This document shows, piece after piece, positions 14,480 through 26,486 of a stretch of DNA of 64,000 nt. Below the pieces are notes generated by a model, which searched no databases, was not told the DNA's origin, and saw only the letters and a list, made by a program, of their open reading frames with translations. The DNA lies in NCBI RefSeq assembly GCF_021462505.1, contig NZ_JAKEDV010000007.1, forward strand, positions 1 through 64,000, read 5' to 3'. A program made the position numbers and the translations under genes. The DNA comes from Thermus brockianus (lineage in GTDB: Bacteria > Deinococcota > Deinococci > Deinococcales > Thermaceae). The stretch's first letter is position 1; each line of letters begins with the position of its first letter.

Positions 14480-15784
14480 ATGGCAAAGATCGGCTTCGTG
14501 AGCCTGGGTTGCCCCAAGGCTTTGGTGGATTCCGAGCAGATCCTCTCCCGGCTCAAAGCCTTAGGCTACGAGACGAGCCCAACCTACGAGGAGGCCGAGG
14601 TGGTCATCGTGAACACCTGCGGCTTCATCACCCCTGCGGTGGAGGAGAGCCTCGAGGCCATCGGGGAGGCGCTAAAGGAAAACGGTCGGGTCATCGTGAC
14701 GGGGTGCCTGGGGGCGCGGCCGGAGGTGATCCGCGAGCGCCACCCGGAAGTTTTAGCGGTCACGGGGCCAGGGGAGGTGGAGGAGGTTTTGGAGGCGGTG
14801 GAGAAGGTCCTGCCCCCTCCCCGGGACCCCTTCTTGGACCTGGTGCCGCCCCAGGTGAAGCTTACGCCCAAACACTACGCCTACCTGAAGCTTTCCGAGG
14901 GGTGCGACCACCGCTGTAGCTTCTGCATCATCCCCAAGCTCCGGGGGAGGCTCCGCTCCCGGGACGCCGCCGAGGTCCTGGCCGAGGCGGCGAGGCTCGT
15001 GGCCACGGGCACCAAGGAACTCCTCCTCGTCGCCCAGGACCTTTCCGCCTACGGGGTGGACCTGGGCCACCGGGCGAGCTTCTGGGGTGACCGCCTGGTG
15101 CGGGCGGAGCTTAAGGACCTCCTCGCCCACATGGCGGAGCTTGGGGCCTGGATAAGGCTCCACTACGTCTACCCTTACCCCCACGTAAAAGACCTCCTTC
15201 CCCTCATGGCCGAGGGAAAGGTCCTCCCTTACTTGGACGTGCCCTTGCAACACGCCTCCGAGCGCATCCTGCGCCGCATGCGCCGGCCAGGGGGGTACCA
15301 AAGCCACCTCAAGACCCTTAAGGCCTGGCGGGAGGTGGTGCCGGACCTCGCCCTCCGCTCCACCTTCATCGTGGGCTTTCCCGGGGAGACGGAGGAGGAC
15401 TTCCAGGTCCTCCTGGACTTCCTGGAGGAGGCGGAGCTGGACCGGGTAGGGGTCTTCACCTACTCCCCGGTGGAGGGGGCGGAGGCCAACGCCCTGGACG
15501 GCCACGTGCCCGAGGAGGTAAAGGAGGAGCGGAAGGCGAGGCTTATGGACCTCCAGGCCAAGGTGAGCCTGCGGAAAAACCAGCGCTTCGTGGGGAAGAC
15601 GCTTGAGGTCCTGGTGGACGAGCTTCCCGAGCCAGGCCTTGCCGTGGGCCGCACCTACCGCGACTCCCCCGGCATTGACGGGGTGATCTACGTGGAAACG
15701 GACGGTACGGCGCGGGTGGGGGAGTGGATCCAGGCCAGGGTGACCCGGGCCGACACCTACGACCTTTACGGGGTCCAGGTTTAG
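14480..15784 (+). CDS. rimO: ribosomal protein S12 methylthiotransferase
   Basis: Radical-SAM enzyme that adds a methylthio group to the conserved Asp of ribosomal protein S12. The UPF0004 N-domain supplies three cluster Cys ([14 protein letters not shown] with C11, VNTCGF, TGCLG). The radical-SAM CxxxCxxC is CDHRCSFC at residues 142-149. [13 protein letters not shown] and [15 protein letters not shown] follow, and a C-terminal TRAM domain ends the protein. 434 residues, normal. The PKALVDSE sequence after the first Cys and the DLYG ending point to RimO rather than MiaB. ATG 14480 is chosen, with AAGGAG upstream, over a TTG at 14462. TrkA follows after 12 bases. Confidence 0.95.
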   Translation: MAKIGFVSLGCPKALVDSEQILSRLKALGYETSPTYEEAEVVIVNTCGFITPAVEESLEAIGEALKENGRVIVTGCLGARPEVIRERHPEVLAVTGPGEVEEVLEAVEKVLPPPRDPFLDLVPPQVKLTPKHYAYLKLSEGCDHRCSFCIIPKLRGRLRSRDAAEVLAEAARLVATGTKELLLVAQDLSAYGVDLGHRASFWGDRLVRAELKDLLAHMAELGAWIRLHYVYPYPHVKDLLPLMAEGKVLPYLDVPLQHASERILRRMRRPGGYQSHLKTLKAWREVVPDLALRSTFIVGFPGETEEDFQVLLDFLEEAELDRVGVFTYSPVEGAEANALDGHVPEEVKEERKARLMDLQAKVSLRKNQRFVGKTLEVLVDELPEPGLAVGRTYRDSPGIDGVIYVETDGTARVGEWIQARVTRADTYDLYGVQV

Positions 15785-15796
15785 CATAGGGGCGGT

Positions 15797-17134
15797 ATGT
15801 ACATCGTCATCGCTGGGGGCGGGGAGGTGGGCGGGGAGCTTGCCCGTACCCTGGAGAAGGCCCACGAGGTGGTGGTCATTGACCGGAACCCCCAGGCCAA
15901 GGAGCGCCTGGCCCACCTGGACGTGAAGGTGGTGGTGGGCGGGGCCACGGACCCCGACACCCTCAGGGAGGCCGGGGTGGACCGGGCGGATCTCTTCATC
16001 GCCAGCACGGATTCCGACGAGGTGAACCTCCTCGCCTCCCTCCTAGCCAAGGGCCTTGGGGCCAAGGAAACCCTTTGCTTCGTGGGCAAAGGGGGGTACG
16101 TGGAGGTTTTGGCCGATCCCCGCACGGCGGAAATCCTTGGAACCCGCATTGACAAGGTGCTTTGGCCGCAAAGGGCCATGGCCCGGGAGATCGTGGAGGT
16201 GATCCTGGTCCCCGGGGCGGTGGACACGGAGTTCCTGGCGGGGGGGAGGCTTCGCTTCGTGGAGTACCGGGTGAAGGAAGGTGGGCCTTACGTCCACCGC
16301 CTCCTGACCGAGGAAGCCTGGCCCGAAGGGGTCTTGGTGGTGGGGGTGGTGCGGGACGGGGCCTTCCTTAGCTTCGCTCATCCGGATTTTCCCGAGCTCG
16401 TGCTGGAGCCTGGGGACAAGCTCCTCTTCGTCACCACCCTGAGGGCCTTCCCTGAGCTGGAGGCCTGCTTCGCCACGGGCCGGGGCGTGCGTCGGGTCAT
16501 GATCCTGGGCGGGGGGAACGTGGGGTTTATGGTGGCCCAGGAGCTTTTGCGCAGGCGGCTGGAGGTAGTTATCGTTGAGCCCAACCGGGAGCGGTGCGAG
16601 TGGCTTTCCCAAGAGCTTCCCGGGGCGCTCGTCATCCAGGGGGACGGCACGGACCTGGAGCTTTTGGAGGCGGAGGGGATGCAGGAGGCGGACGCCGTGG
16701 TGGCGGTTACGGACAACGACGAGAAAAACCTCCTCGCCTCCCTCCTCGCCAAGCAACTAGGGGTGGGCAAGGTCATCACCCGGGTTTCCCGCTCGGAAAC
16801 CCGCAGGCTCTTTGAACAGGTGGGGATTGACCTCCCCCTCACGCCCCGCCAGGCGGCGGTGCGGGCGGTCTTGGACTTCCTGGGGCCGGAGAACGTGGAG
16901 CACGTGTCCACCATGGACGAGAACATAGAGCTACTGGAGGTGGAGCTTCCCGAGGAGTTCCGGCCAAGGCCCCTGAAGGCCCTGGCCGAGCCCCAGGTGG
17001 TTCCCGTGGCCTTGGAGCGGGACCACCGGGTGATGCTCTACCGGGAGGACCTTTCGGCCCTCCCCGGGGATCGGCTCTTCTTGGTGGCGGCCCGGGAGGT
17101 GGCGGATGAAACCGTGGCTCGCATCGCCCGCTAG
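15797..17134 (+). CDS. trkA: Trk potassium uptake NAD-binding subunit
   Basis: Peripheral cytoplasmic regulator that gates the TrkH channel in response to nucleotides. It holds two RCK modules, each with a Rossmann fold: MYIVIAGGGEVGGELARTL at the start and VMILGGGNVGFMVAQELL at about residue 235. Each is followed by an acidic strand end (VIDRNP, IVEPNR) and a TDSDEVNLLASLLAK / TDNDEKNLLASLLAK repeat, showing internal duplication. C-terminal RCK-C parts follow each (residues about 140-220 and 370-440). 445 residues, standard. It overlaps trkH by 29 bases, so the two subunits are translated together. Confidence 0.95.
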   Translation: MYIVIAGGGEVGGELARTLEKAHEVVVIDRNPQAKERLAHLDVKVVVGGATDPDTLREAGVDRADLFIASTDSDEVNLLASLLAKGLGAKETLCFVGKGGYVEVLADPRTAEILGTRIDKVLWPQRAMAREIVEVILVPGAVDTEFLAGGRLRFVEYRVKEGGPYVHRLLTEEAWPEGVLVVGVVRDGAFLSFAHPDFPELVLEPGDKLLFVTTLRAFPELEACFATGRGVRRVMILGGGNVGFMVAQELLRRRLEVVIVEPNRERCEWLSQELPGALVIQGDGTDLELLEAEGMQEADAVVAVTDNDEKNLLASLLAKQLGVGKVITRVSRSETRRLFEQVGIDLPLTPRQAAVRAVLDFLGPENVEHVSTMDENIELLEVELPEEFRPRPLKALAEPQVVPVALERDHRVMLYREDLSALPGDRLFLVAAREVADETVARIAR

Positions 17135-18578
17135 GCCGGGCTTCCGCTCAAGCCTTTACCTCCTCGGGCTCACCTACCAGGGGATGGGGGCCCTCCTTTT
17201 CCTGTTCGCCCTTCTGGCTTTGCTCTTGGAGGAGGATGCCCGGGGTTTCGCCCTTGGGGCGCTTCTGGGGATGCTTCTGGGTAGAGCCCTTCAGGCCATG
17301 GGCCATCCCCAGGCCCAGCCCCGCAGGGCCGAGGTCTTTGCCAGCGTGGCCCTCCTTTGGATCCTGGTGCCCGCCTTGGGGGCTGTGCCTTACTGGGTTT
17401 CCGGGGGGCTTGGCTACCTGGACGCCCTCTTTGAGTCGGTTTCCGGCTTCACCACCACCGGGGCCACGGTCCTCGCCGATTTCCGCCAGTTCGGGCAAAG
17501 CCTTTTCCTCTGGCGCGCCCTTACCCAGTGGATGGGGGGCATCGGTATCGTGGTGCTTTTCTTGGTGATCTTCCCCCAGCTCCAGGTGGCGGGGCGCCAG
17601 GCCTTTTTCGCCGAGAGCACGGGGGTAGAGAAGGACCGCCTGACCCCGAGGCTTCGGCACACGGCCATGGCGGTGCTCAGGGTGTACCTGCTTCTCACGG
17701 GGTTTGCCTTCCTCGCCTACCTGGGGGCGGGTATTCCCCTTTACGAGGCCTTGGCCAACGCCCTCACCACCATTCCCGCCGGGGGATTTAGCCCGAACCC
17801 CCAAAGCTTCGCCGCCTATACCCCTTTGGCCCAGTGGCTGGGTACCCTTTTCATGTTTTTGGCGGGGGTCAACTTCCTTTTGCAGTACCGGCTTTTCTTT
17901 GGCCGGGAAGTGAAGCCTCTTCTTCGGGACGCCGAGTTCCGCGCCTATGTGGGTGTCGTGTTCCTCTTCGGGACCCTTCTCGCCCTATACCTCTACACCC
18001 ACCACATGTACGGGCTGGAGGCGAGCCTCCGCCACGCTTTTTTCCAGGTGGTATCTATCCTCACCACCACGGGTTTCGCCAGCGTGGACTTCGCTCAGTG
18101 GGTGGTTCCCGCCCAGGCTCTCTTGGTCTTCTTGATGTTCATTGGCGGAAGCGCCGGCTCGGGAGCGGGGGGCATCAAGGTGGTGCGCTGGCTCCTCCTT
18201 TTTGGGCTTTTGCGCCGGGAGGTTACCCGTACCCTGCACCCAAAAGCGGTCTTGCCCCTCCGCTTGGGCGCGCGGGTAGTGCCGGAGGAGGCCCTTCGGC
18301 AGGTGGCCGTTTTCGTTTTCCTCTACACCGTGCTCTTCGGTCTGGGAACCTTGGCTTTGGCCCTTTTGGAAGGCGACTTCGTGGTGGCCTTCACCGCCAG
18401 CGCCCAGGCCATCGGCAACATCGGCCCAGGGCTGGGTCCTGTGGGGCCCATGGGTTCGTATGCGGAGCTTTCCCCCTTTTCTAAGCTGGTCCTGGTCTTC
18501 CAGATGTGGGCCGGGCGCATAGAGATTTTGCCCGTGGTCCTCCTCTTTAGCCCGGAGCTTTGGCGAAGGCTCCGTTAG
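17106..18578 (+). CDS. trkH: Trk-type potassium channel subunit
   Basis: Membrane pore subunit of the Trk K+ uptake system. The four pore-loop repeats are visible: SGFTTTGATV, ANALTTIPAGGFS, SILTTTGFASV and AQAIGNIGPGLG, each with the selectivity-filter Gly. About ten to twelve membrane helices span 490 residues. The FQMWAGRIEILPVVLL ending is typical. ATG 17106 lies inside trkA, giving a 29-base overlap. TrkA and TrkH here form a complete system. The -10 box of the glycogen phosphorylase gene lies just after the stop. Confidence 0.95.
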   Translation: MKPWLASPARPGFRSSLYLLGLTYQGMGALLFLFALLALLLEEDARGFALGALLGMLLGRALQAMGHPQAQPRRAEVFASVALLWILVPALGAVPYWVSGGLGYLDALFESVSGFTTTGATVLADFRQFGQSLFLWRALTQWMGGIGIVVLFLVIFPQLQVAGRQAFFAESTGVEKDRLTPRLRHTAMAVLRVYLLLTGFAFLAYLGAGIPLYEALANALTTIPAGGFSPNPQSFAAYTPLAQWLGTLFMFLAGVNFLLQYRLFFGREVKPLLRDAEFRAYVGVVFLFGTLLALYLYTHHMYGLEASLRHAFFQVVSILTTTGFASVDFAQWVVPAQALLVFLMFIGGSAGSGAGGIKVVRWLLLFGLLRREVTRTLHPKAVLPLRLGARVVPEEALRQVAVFVFLYTVLFGLGTLALALLEGDFVVAFTASAQAIGNIGPGLGPVGPMGSYAELSPFSKLVLVFQMWAGRIEILPVVLLFSPELWRRLR

Positions 18579-18584
18579 TTTGGG

Positions 18585-18590
18585 TATAAT
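18585..18590 (+). promoter_or_regulatory. leaderless -10 box for the alpha-glucan phosphorylase gene
   Basis: TATAAT, a perfect consensus, ends 8 bases before GTG 18599, so the transcript probably starts at or next to the start codon. A weak TTGGCG (18560-18565) lies 19 bases upstream. Confidence 0.7.
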
Positions 18591-18598
18591 CTCCCCCC

Positions 18599-21055
18599 GT
18601 GAGGACCCTAGGCCATATCACCGCCATGCCCGTGCTCCCGGGGCCCCTACAGGGCTTGCGGGAGCTTGCGTATAACCTTTGGTGGAGCTGGAATCCGGAG
18701 GCGGCGGAGCTATTCCAAGAAATAGATCCTTTGCTCTGGAAGCGCTTCCGGGGTAACCCGGTGAAGCTCCTCTTGGAGGTGGACCCGGCCCGCCTCGAGG
18801 CCCTCTCCGGCACCAGCTACCCCGCCCGGGTGGAGGCGGTGGTGGGCGCCCTGCGCCGCTACCTGGAGGAAAGGCGGGCCAAACGGGGCCCCAGCGTGGC
18901 CTATTTCTCCGCCGAGTACGGCTTCCATAGCTCCTTGCCCATCTACTCCGGGGGGCTTGGGGTCTTGGCCGGGGACCACATCAAGGCGGCCAGCGACCAG
19001 GGCCTGGACCTCTTGGGGGTGGGGATCTTCTACCACGAGGGGTACTTTCACCAGCGCCTTTCCCCCGAAGGGGCCCAGGTGGAGGTGTACGAGCCCTTGC
19101 ACCCCGAAGCCCTTCCCCTCCTTCCCGTGCAGGACCCCGAGGGGCGGCCCCTAAGGGTGGGCCTGGATCTGCCGGGAAGGAGGCTTCTCCTTGGGGCTTA
19201 CCGGGTCCAGGTGGGGGCGGTGCCCGTCTACCTCCTCACCGCCAACCTGCCGGAAAACGCCCCCGAGGACCGGGCCATCACCGCCAGGCTCTATGCCCCG
19301 GGCTTGGAGATGCGCCTTTTGCAGGAGATGGTCCTGGGGATTGGGGGAGTGAGGCTATTGCGCGCCTTGGGCCTTTCGCCCCAGGTCTTCCACATGAACG
19401 AGGGCCACTCCGCTTTTCTGGGACTGGAAAGGCTTCGGGAGCTCCTTTCGGAGGGGCATCCTTTCCCCGTGGCCTTGGAGAGGGTCCGGGCCGGGGCCCT
19501 TTTCACCACCCATACCCCCGTGCCCGCCGGCCACGACGCCTTTCCCCTGGACCTGGTGGAGCGTTACCTGGGGGGCTTCTTTGCGGGGCTTGGGGTGGGG
19601 TGGGAGGCGCTTTTGGCCTTGGGCCTCGAGGAGAAGCCTTGGGGGAAGGTCTTCTCCATGTCCAAGCTGGCCCTTTCCACCAGCGCCCAGGCCAACGGGG
19701 TCTCCCGCCTCCATGGGGAGGTTTCCCGCCGGATGTTCCACCACCTCTGGCCCGAGCTCCTGCCCGAGGAGGTGCCCATCGGCCATGTGACCAACGGCGT
19801 GCACACCTGGACCTTCCTCCACCCCCGCCTCCGCCGCCACTACGCCGAGGTCTTCGGCCCCGAGTGGCTCAAGCGCCCGGAGGACCCCGCCACCTGGAAG
19901 GTGGAGGGGTTGGGGGAGGAGTTTTGGCGCATCCACCAAGAGCTCCGGGGCGACCTGGTGCGGGAGGTGCGTAGGCGGCTTTACGAGCAGCGCCGCCGCA
20001 ACGGGGAAAGCCCAAGCCGCCTGCGCGAGGCGGAAAGGGCCTTGGACACGGAAGCCCTCACCATTGGCTTCGCCCGCCGCTTCGCCACCTACAAGCGGGC
20101 GGTCCTCCTCTTCAAGGACCCAGAAAGGCTTCTTAAGATCGTGCGGGGGCCCTACCCGGTCCAGTTTGTCTTCGCCGGCAAAGCCCACCCCAAGGACGAG
20201 CCGGGAAAGGCGTACCTGCAGGAGCTGGTGGCCAAGATCCGGGAGCTCGGCCTCGAGGACCGCATGGTGGTCCTGGAGGACTACGATATGTACCTGGCCC
20301 GCGTCCTGGTCCACGGCTCGGACGTCTGGCTCAACACCCCCCGGCGCCCCATGGAGGCCTCCGGGACGAGCGGCATGAAGGCCGCTTTGAACGGGGCCCT
20401 TAACCTGAGCGTGCTGGACGGCTGGTGGGCCGAGGCCTATAACGGCAAGAACGGCTTCGCCATCGGGGACGAACGCACCTACGAGAACGAGGAGGCCCAG
20501 GACATGGCGGACGCCCAGGCCCTTTACGACGTCCTGGAGTCCGAGGTCCTCCCCCTCTTCTACGCCGTGGGGTCCGAAGGGTACTCCTCTGGCTGGCTTT
20601 CCATGGTCCACGAGAGCCTGCGCACCGTGGGACCCCGCTTCAGCGCCGCCCGCATGGTGGCGGAGTACGCAGCGCTTTACCAAACCGGGAAGGCTTGGTC
20701 CGAGCGCGCCGCCCTAGAGGCGGAAGCCCTTAAGGCCTTCCACGAAGCCCTCCCCGCCTTCTTCGCCTTGGGCCTCGAGGTGGAGGTGCCGGGGGACCTC
20801 ACCCTGAACGGCACCCCCATGCGGGTGCGGGCCTGGGTGAAGGGGGAGGTGCCCGAGGCCTTAAGGCCCTTTTTGGGGGTGGAGCTCGTGGTGCGCCGGG
20901 GGGATGGGGCCTTCTGGGTGGTGCCCTTGGCGCCGGAGGGGGACGGCTACGGCCTGGCCTACCGTCCTCCCCGTCCCGGGAGCTACGCCTATGGGGTGCG
21001 CCTGGCCTTGAGGCACCCCGTCACCGGCCGGGTGGGGTGGGTGCGCTGGGCCTAG
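18599..21055 (+). CDS. glgP: alpha-glucan (glycogen/maltodextrin) phosphorylase
   Basis: PLP-dependent GT35 enzyme that releases glucose 1-phosphate from alpha-1,4-glucans. The N-terminal DUF3417 segment (LRELAYNLWWSWNPEA) marks the short, non-allosteric family common in thermophiles. Other conserved parts are VAYFSAEYGFHSSLPIYSGG, FHMNEGHSAF, FTTHTPVPAGHDAF, HVTNGVHTWTF, ARRFATYKRA and MEASGTSGMKAALNG with the PLP-binding Lys. A C-terminal beta-rich domain of about 100 residues follows. 818 residues, normal. GTG start is supported by the leaderless TATAAT. It stands alone, between trkH and an amino-acid transporter. Confidence 0.95.
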   Translation: MRTLGHITAMPVLPGPLQGLRELAYNLWWSWNPEAAELFQEIDPLLWKRFRGNPVKLLLEVDPARLEALSGTSYPARVEAVVGALRRYLEERRAKRGPSVAYFSAEYGFHSSLPIYSGGLGVLAGDHIKAASDQGLDLLGVGIFYHEGYFHQRLSPEGAQVEVYEPLHPEALPLLPVQDPEGRPLRVGLDLPGRRLLLGAYRVQVGAVPVYLLTANLPENAPEDRAITARLYAPGLEMRLLQEMVLGIGGVRLLRALGLSPQVFHMNEGHSAFLGLERLRELLSEGHPFPVALERVRAGALFTTHTPVPAGHDAFPLDLVERYLGGFFAGLGVGWEALLALGLEEKPWGKVFSMSKLALSTSAQANGVSRLHGEVSRRMFHHLWPELLPEEVPIGHVTNGVHTWTFLHPRLRRHYAEVFGPEWLKRPEDPATWKVEGLGEEFWRIHQELRGDLVREVRRRLYEQRRRNGESPSRLREAERALDTEALTIGFARRFATYKRAVLLFKDPERLLKIVRGPYPVQFVFAGKAHPKDEPGKAYLQELVAKIRELGLEDRMVVLEDYDMYLARVLVHGSDVWLNTPRRPMEASGTSGMKAALNGALNLSVLDGWWAEAYNGKNGFAIGDERTYENEEAQDMADAQALYDVLESEVLPLFYAVGSEGYSSGWLSMVHESLRTVGPRFSAARMVAEYAALYQTGKAWSERAALEAEALKAFHEALPAFFALGLEVEVPGDLTLNGTPMRVRAWVKGEVPEALRPFLGVELVVRRGDGAFWVVPLAPEGDGYGLAYRPPRPGSYAYGVRLALRHPVTGRVGWVRWA

Positions 21056-21061
21056 GCTTGC

Positions 21062-21067
21062 TATAAT
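21062..21067 (+). promoter_or_regulatory. -10 box for the amino-acid ABC binding protein
   Basis: TATAAT 27 bases before ATG 21095; a strong AAGGAGG ribosome site (21082-21088) lies in the short leader. Confidence 0.65.
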
Positions 21068-21094
21068 CTTCCGGTGTACGCAAGGAGGTATGCG

Positions 21095-21859
21095 ATGAAG
21101 AAGCTTTTTGTGCTTATAGGCCTTTTGGCGCTTTCCCTGGGGTTTGCCCAGGTGCGGAGCTTGGACCAGATCCGGCGCTCGGGGGAGATCCGCATCGGCA
21201 CGGAAGGGGCTTTCCCCCCGTTCAACTACTTTGACGAGAAGAACCAGCTTACCGGCTTTGAGGTTGAGCTGGGCAACGCCATCGCCAAGAAGCTGGGCCT
21301 GAAGCCGGTCTGGATCACCCAGGCCTTTGACAGCCTCCTCATCCAGCTCAACCAGGGCCGCTTTGACTTCGTCATCGCCTCCCACGGCATCACCGAGGAG
21401 CGGGCCAAGGCGGTGGACTTCACCAACCCCCACTACTGCACGGGCGGGGTCATCGTGAGCCGGAAGGGAGGCCCTAAGACGGCCAAGGACCTCCAGGGCA
21501 AGGTGGTGGGGGTGCAGATCGGCACCACCTACATGGAGGCGGCGCAGAAGATCCCCGGAGTCAAGCAGGTGCGCACCTACCAGAAGGATCCGGACGCCCT
21601 CCAAGACCTCCTGGCAGGCCGCTTGGACGCCTGGATTACCGACCGCTTCGTGGCCAAGGAGGCCATCAAGGAGAGGAAGCTGGAGAACACCCTGCAACTG
21701 GGGGAGCTGGTTTTCCAGGAGAGGGTGGCCATGGCGGTGGCCAAGGGCAACAAGAGCCTCCTGAACGCCCTCAACAACGCCCTGTCCGAGCTGATGAAGG
21801 ACGGCACCTACGCGCAGATCTCCAAGAAGTGGTTTGGGGAGGACGTGCGCTGCAAGTAG
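21095..21859 (+). CDS. polar amino-acid ABC transporter substrate-binding protein
   Basis: Periplasmic-side receptor of the PAAT (family 3) group. MKKLFVLIGLLALSLGFAQ is a signal peptide with a likely cut after AQ and no lipobox Cys. GEIRIGTEGAFPPFNYF, DSLLIQLNQGRFDF, ITEERAKAVDFTNPHY and GVQIGTTYMEAA are classic family segments. 255 residues. ATG 21095 is fixed by AAGGAGG seven bases upstream. A terminator hairpin follows, which would give more of this subunit than of the permease. The permease (21908) and ATPase (25740) complete the importer. The ligand cannot be read from sequence; polar or acidic amino acids are typical. Confidence 0.92.
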   Translation: MKKLFVLIGLLALSLGFAQVRSLDQIRRSGEIRIGTEGAFPPFNYFDEKNQLTGFEVELGNAIAKKLGLKPVWITQAFDSLLIQLNQGRFDFVIASHGITEERAKAVDFTNPHYCTGGVIVSRKGGPKTAKDLQGKVVGVQIGTTYMEAAQKIPGVKQVRTYQKDPDALQDLLAGRLDAWITDRFVAKEAIKERKLENTLQLGELVFQERVAMAVAKGNKSLLNALNNALSELMKDGTYAQISKKWFGEDVRCK

Positions 21860-21870
21860 CCCGTATTTGA

Positions 21871-21899
21871 CCCAAGGGCCGAGCGCCCTTGGGGTTTTC
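21871..21899 (+). terminator. intergenic hairpin after the amino-acid binding protein
   Basis: A perfect 9-bp stem, CCCAAGGGC (21871-21879) with GCCCTTGGG (21885-21893), and a 5-base loop, followed by GTTTTCTTCT. It lies between binding-protein and permease genes of one importer, so it probably acts as a partial terminator or RNA stabiliser. Confidence 0.75.
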
Positions 21900-21907
21900 T
21901 TCTGCCT

Positions 21908-22696
21908 ATGCCCCTTTGGCTGCGCCTCGTTTTGCTGCTAGCCCTCCTCCTTGGAGGGTACGTCCTCTTCTTCGCCCTTTTGGGGGTAGCCCTGGAGCGC
22001 TACTTCCTCCTCACGGGCTTCGGCCCGGAGCGGGCGGCCTCCGCCAGCCAGGCCATGGCCCTGGGGGCGGAGATTACCTTGAAGCTCACCCTGATCTCGG
22101 GCCTGGCCGGCCTCGTCATCGGCGTCTTCGCCGGGATGTTCCGGCTTTCCTCCCGGGCTTGGGTGCGGCTTCCCGCCACCTTTTACATCTGGGTCACCCG
22201 GGGCACCCCCCTTTTGGTCCAGATCCTCTTCGCCTACAACGCCCTGCCCCTCTTGCTCCAGCCCCTCTGGCCCGAGGCCCAGCAGGCCCTCACCCCTTAC
22301 TGGGCGGCCTTCATCGCCCTTTCCTTCAACGTGGGGGCCTACAACGCCGAGGTGGTGCGGGCGGGGATCCAGGCCATTCCCAAGGGGCAGTGGGAGGCGG
22401 CGTGGTCCTTGGGCCTTTCCCCGGCGGACACCATGCGCTTTGTGGTCCTGCCCCAGGCCTTAAGGATCGTGGTGCCCCCCTTGGTGAACAACGTGGTGGC
22501 GCTCCTCAAGGACTCCTCCCTGGCCAGCGCCATCGCCCTAACGGAGCTCGCCCTTTCCGGGCAAAGGATCATCTCCGCCACCTTTCGCCCGGTGGAGGTC
22601 TACCTGGCGGTGGCCGCCATCTACCTCCTCCTCACCACGGTGCTCACCGCCTTTACCAACCAGCTGGAGGTGCGCCTAAAGGTGCGCACGCGTTAG
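21908..22696 (+). CDS. polar amino-acid ABC transporter permease
   Basis: Integral membrane subunit of the PAAT importer. Residues 70-260 carry the BPD_transp_1 fold: SQAMALGAEITLKLTLIS, WVTRGTPLLVQILFAYNALP, and the EAA loop EVVRAGIQAIPKGQWEAAWSLGLS that contacts the ATPase. About five to six helices; an additional N-terminal helix (LVLLLALLLGGYVLFFALLG) precedes the core. 262 residues. No strong ribosome site is visible, so it may depend on readthrough from the upstream gene. The ATPase partner is 3 kb away, beyond the TRAP genes, and is not immediately downstream as is usual. Confidence 0.92.
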   Translation: MPLWLRLVLLLALLLGGYVLFFALLGVALERYFLLTGFGPERAASASQAMALGAEITLKLTLISGLAGLVIGVFAGMFRLSSRAWVRLPATFYIWVTRGTPLLVQILFAYNALPLLLQPLWPEAQQALTPYWAAFIALSFNVGAYNAEVVRAGIQAIPKGQWEAAWSLGLSPADTMRFVVLPQALRIVVPPLVNNVVALLKDSSLASAIALTELALSGQRIISATFRPVEVYLAVAAIYLLLTTVLTAFTNQLEVRLKVRTR

Positions 22697-22723
22697 GGCT
22701 TGCTATGGGGTAGCTACCCCGGG

Positions 22724-22729
22724 TATACT
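22724..22729 (+). promoter_or_regulatory. -10 box for the TAXI binding protein
   Basis: TATACT 28 bases before ATG 22758, with AAGGAGGTG (22742-22750) in the leader. It gives the TRAP genes their own promoter inside the ABC gene group. Confidence 0.55.
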
Positions 22730-22757
22730 GCCCTCGGCGCAAAGGAGGTGCATGGAT

Positions 22758-23708
22758 ATGCGTATAACGCGTGGGTTGCTTGCGGGAATGGTCCTGCTGG
22801 GCCTCGGCCTAGCCCAGGAGTTTATCACCATCGGTTCGGGTTCCACCACGGGGGTTTACTTCCCGGTGGCCACCGGCATGGCCAAGCTGGTGAACGACGC
22901 CAACGTGGGGATTAGGGCCAACGCCCGCTCCACCGGGGGAAGCGTGGCCAACATCAACGCTATCGCCGCCGGGGAGTTTGAGATGGCCCTGGCCCAGAAC
23001 GACATCGCCTACTACGCCTACCAGGGGTGCTGCATCCCTGCCTTTGAGGGCAAGCCGGTGAAGGGGATCCGGGCCCTGGCCGCCCTCTACCCCGAGGTCA
23101 TCCACATCGTGGCCCGCGCCGATGCCGGGATCCGCACGGTGGCGGACCTCAAGGGCAAGCGGGTGGTGGTGGGGGACGTGGGCTCCGGCACGGAGCAGAA
23201 CGCCCGGCAGGTCCTCGAGGCCTACGGCCTCCGCTTTGAGGACCTGGGCCAGGCCATCCGGGTGAGCGCCACCCAGGGGATCCAGCTCATGCAGGACAAG
23301 CGGGCGGACGCCCTCTTCTACACCGTGGGCCTGGGGGCAAGCGCCATCCAGCAACTCGCCCTCACCACCCCCATCACCCTGGTGGCGGTGGACCTGGCCA
23401 AGGTGCAGGCCATCGCCAAGAAGTACCCCTTCTACGTGGGCTTCAACATCCCGGGGGGCACCTACAAGGGCGTGGACGTGACCACCCCCACGGTGGCGGT
23501 TCAGGCCATGCTCATCGCCTCGGAGAAGCTTTCCGCCGACACCGTGTACAAGTTCATGAAAGCCGTCTTCGGCAACCAGGAGGCCTTCAAGAAGATCCAC
23601 CCCAACCTGGAGCGCTTCTTTAGCCTGCAGAAGGCGGTGAGGGGCCTGCCCATTCCCCTGCACCCTGGGGCGGAGCGCTTCTACAAGGAGCTAGGGGTCT
23701 TGAAGTAG
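22758..23708 (+). CDS. TAXI-family TRAP solute-binding protein (glutamate/glutamine-type)
   Basis: Periplasmic receptor of a TRAP transporter. A signal peptide (MRITRGLLAGMVLLGLGLAQ) precedes FITIGSGSTTGVYFPVATG, the hallmark of the TAXI family, then RSTGGSVANINAIAAGEFE, GKRVVVGDVGSGTEQNARQ and FNIPGGTY. The sequence closely resembles the T. thermophilus protein crystallised with glutamate/glutamine, as I recall it. ATG 22758 is preferred over ATG 22752 because the GGAGG site is only 3 bases from the latter. About 316 residues. A strong hairpin follows and then its membrane partner. Confidence 0.92.
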   Translation: MRITRGLLAGMVLLGLGLAQEFITIGSGSTTGVYFPVATGMAKLVNDANVGIRANARSTGGSVANINAIAAGEFEMALAQNDIAYYAYQGCCIPAFEGKPVKGIRALAALYPEVIHIVARADAGIRTVADLKGKRVVVGDVGSGTEQNARQVLEAYGLRFEDLGQAIRVSATQGIQLMQDKRADALFYTVGLGASAIQQLALTTPITLVAVDLAKVQAIAKKYPFYVGFNIPGGTYKGVDVTTPTVAVQAMLIASEKLSADTVYKFMKAVFGNQEAFKKIHPNLERFFSLQKAVRGLPIPLHPGAERFYKELGVLK

Positions 23709-23725
23709 GCTTAAGGCCGTACCCA

Positions 23726-23750
23726 GGGGGCCCCGCCCGGGGCCCCCTTT
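23726..23750 (+). terminator. intergenic GC hairpin after the TAXI binding protein
   Basis: A perfect 9-bp stem, GGGGGCCCC (23726-23734) with GGGGCCCCC (23739-23747), 4-base loop, then TTT. Like the ABC group, the hairpin is placed between the binding-protein and membrane genes, consistent with differential expression. Confidence 0.7.
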
Positions 23751-23772
23751 GCCTGGCGGCGAAGGAGGGAGG

Positions 23773-26483
<2,711 letters not shown>

Positions 26484-26486
26484 CCC

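Noticed and set aside
19355-20683. 442-residue minus-strand frame across glgP
   Set aside because: Antisense shadow of conserved phosphorylase motifs.
23726-23750. GC palindrome as an IS end or recombination site
   Set aside because: Position between binding-protein and membrane genes and the trailing T residues fit a terminator.
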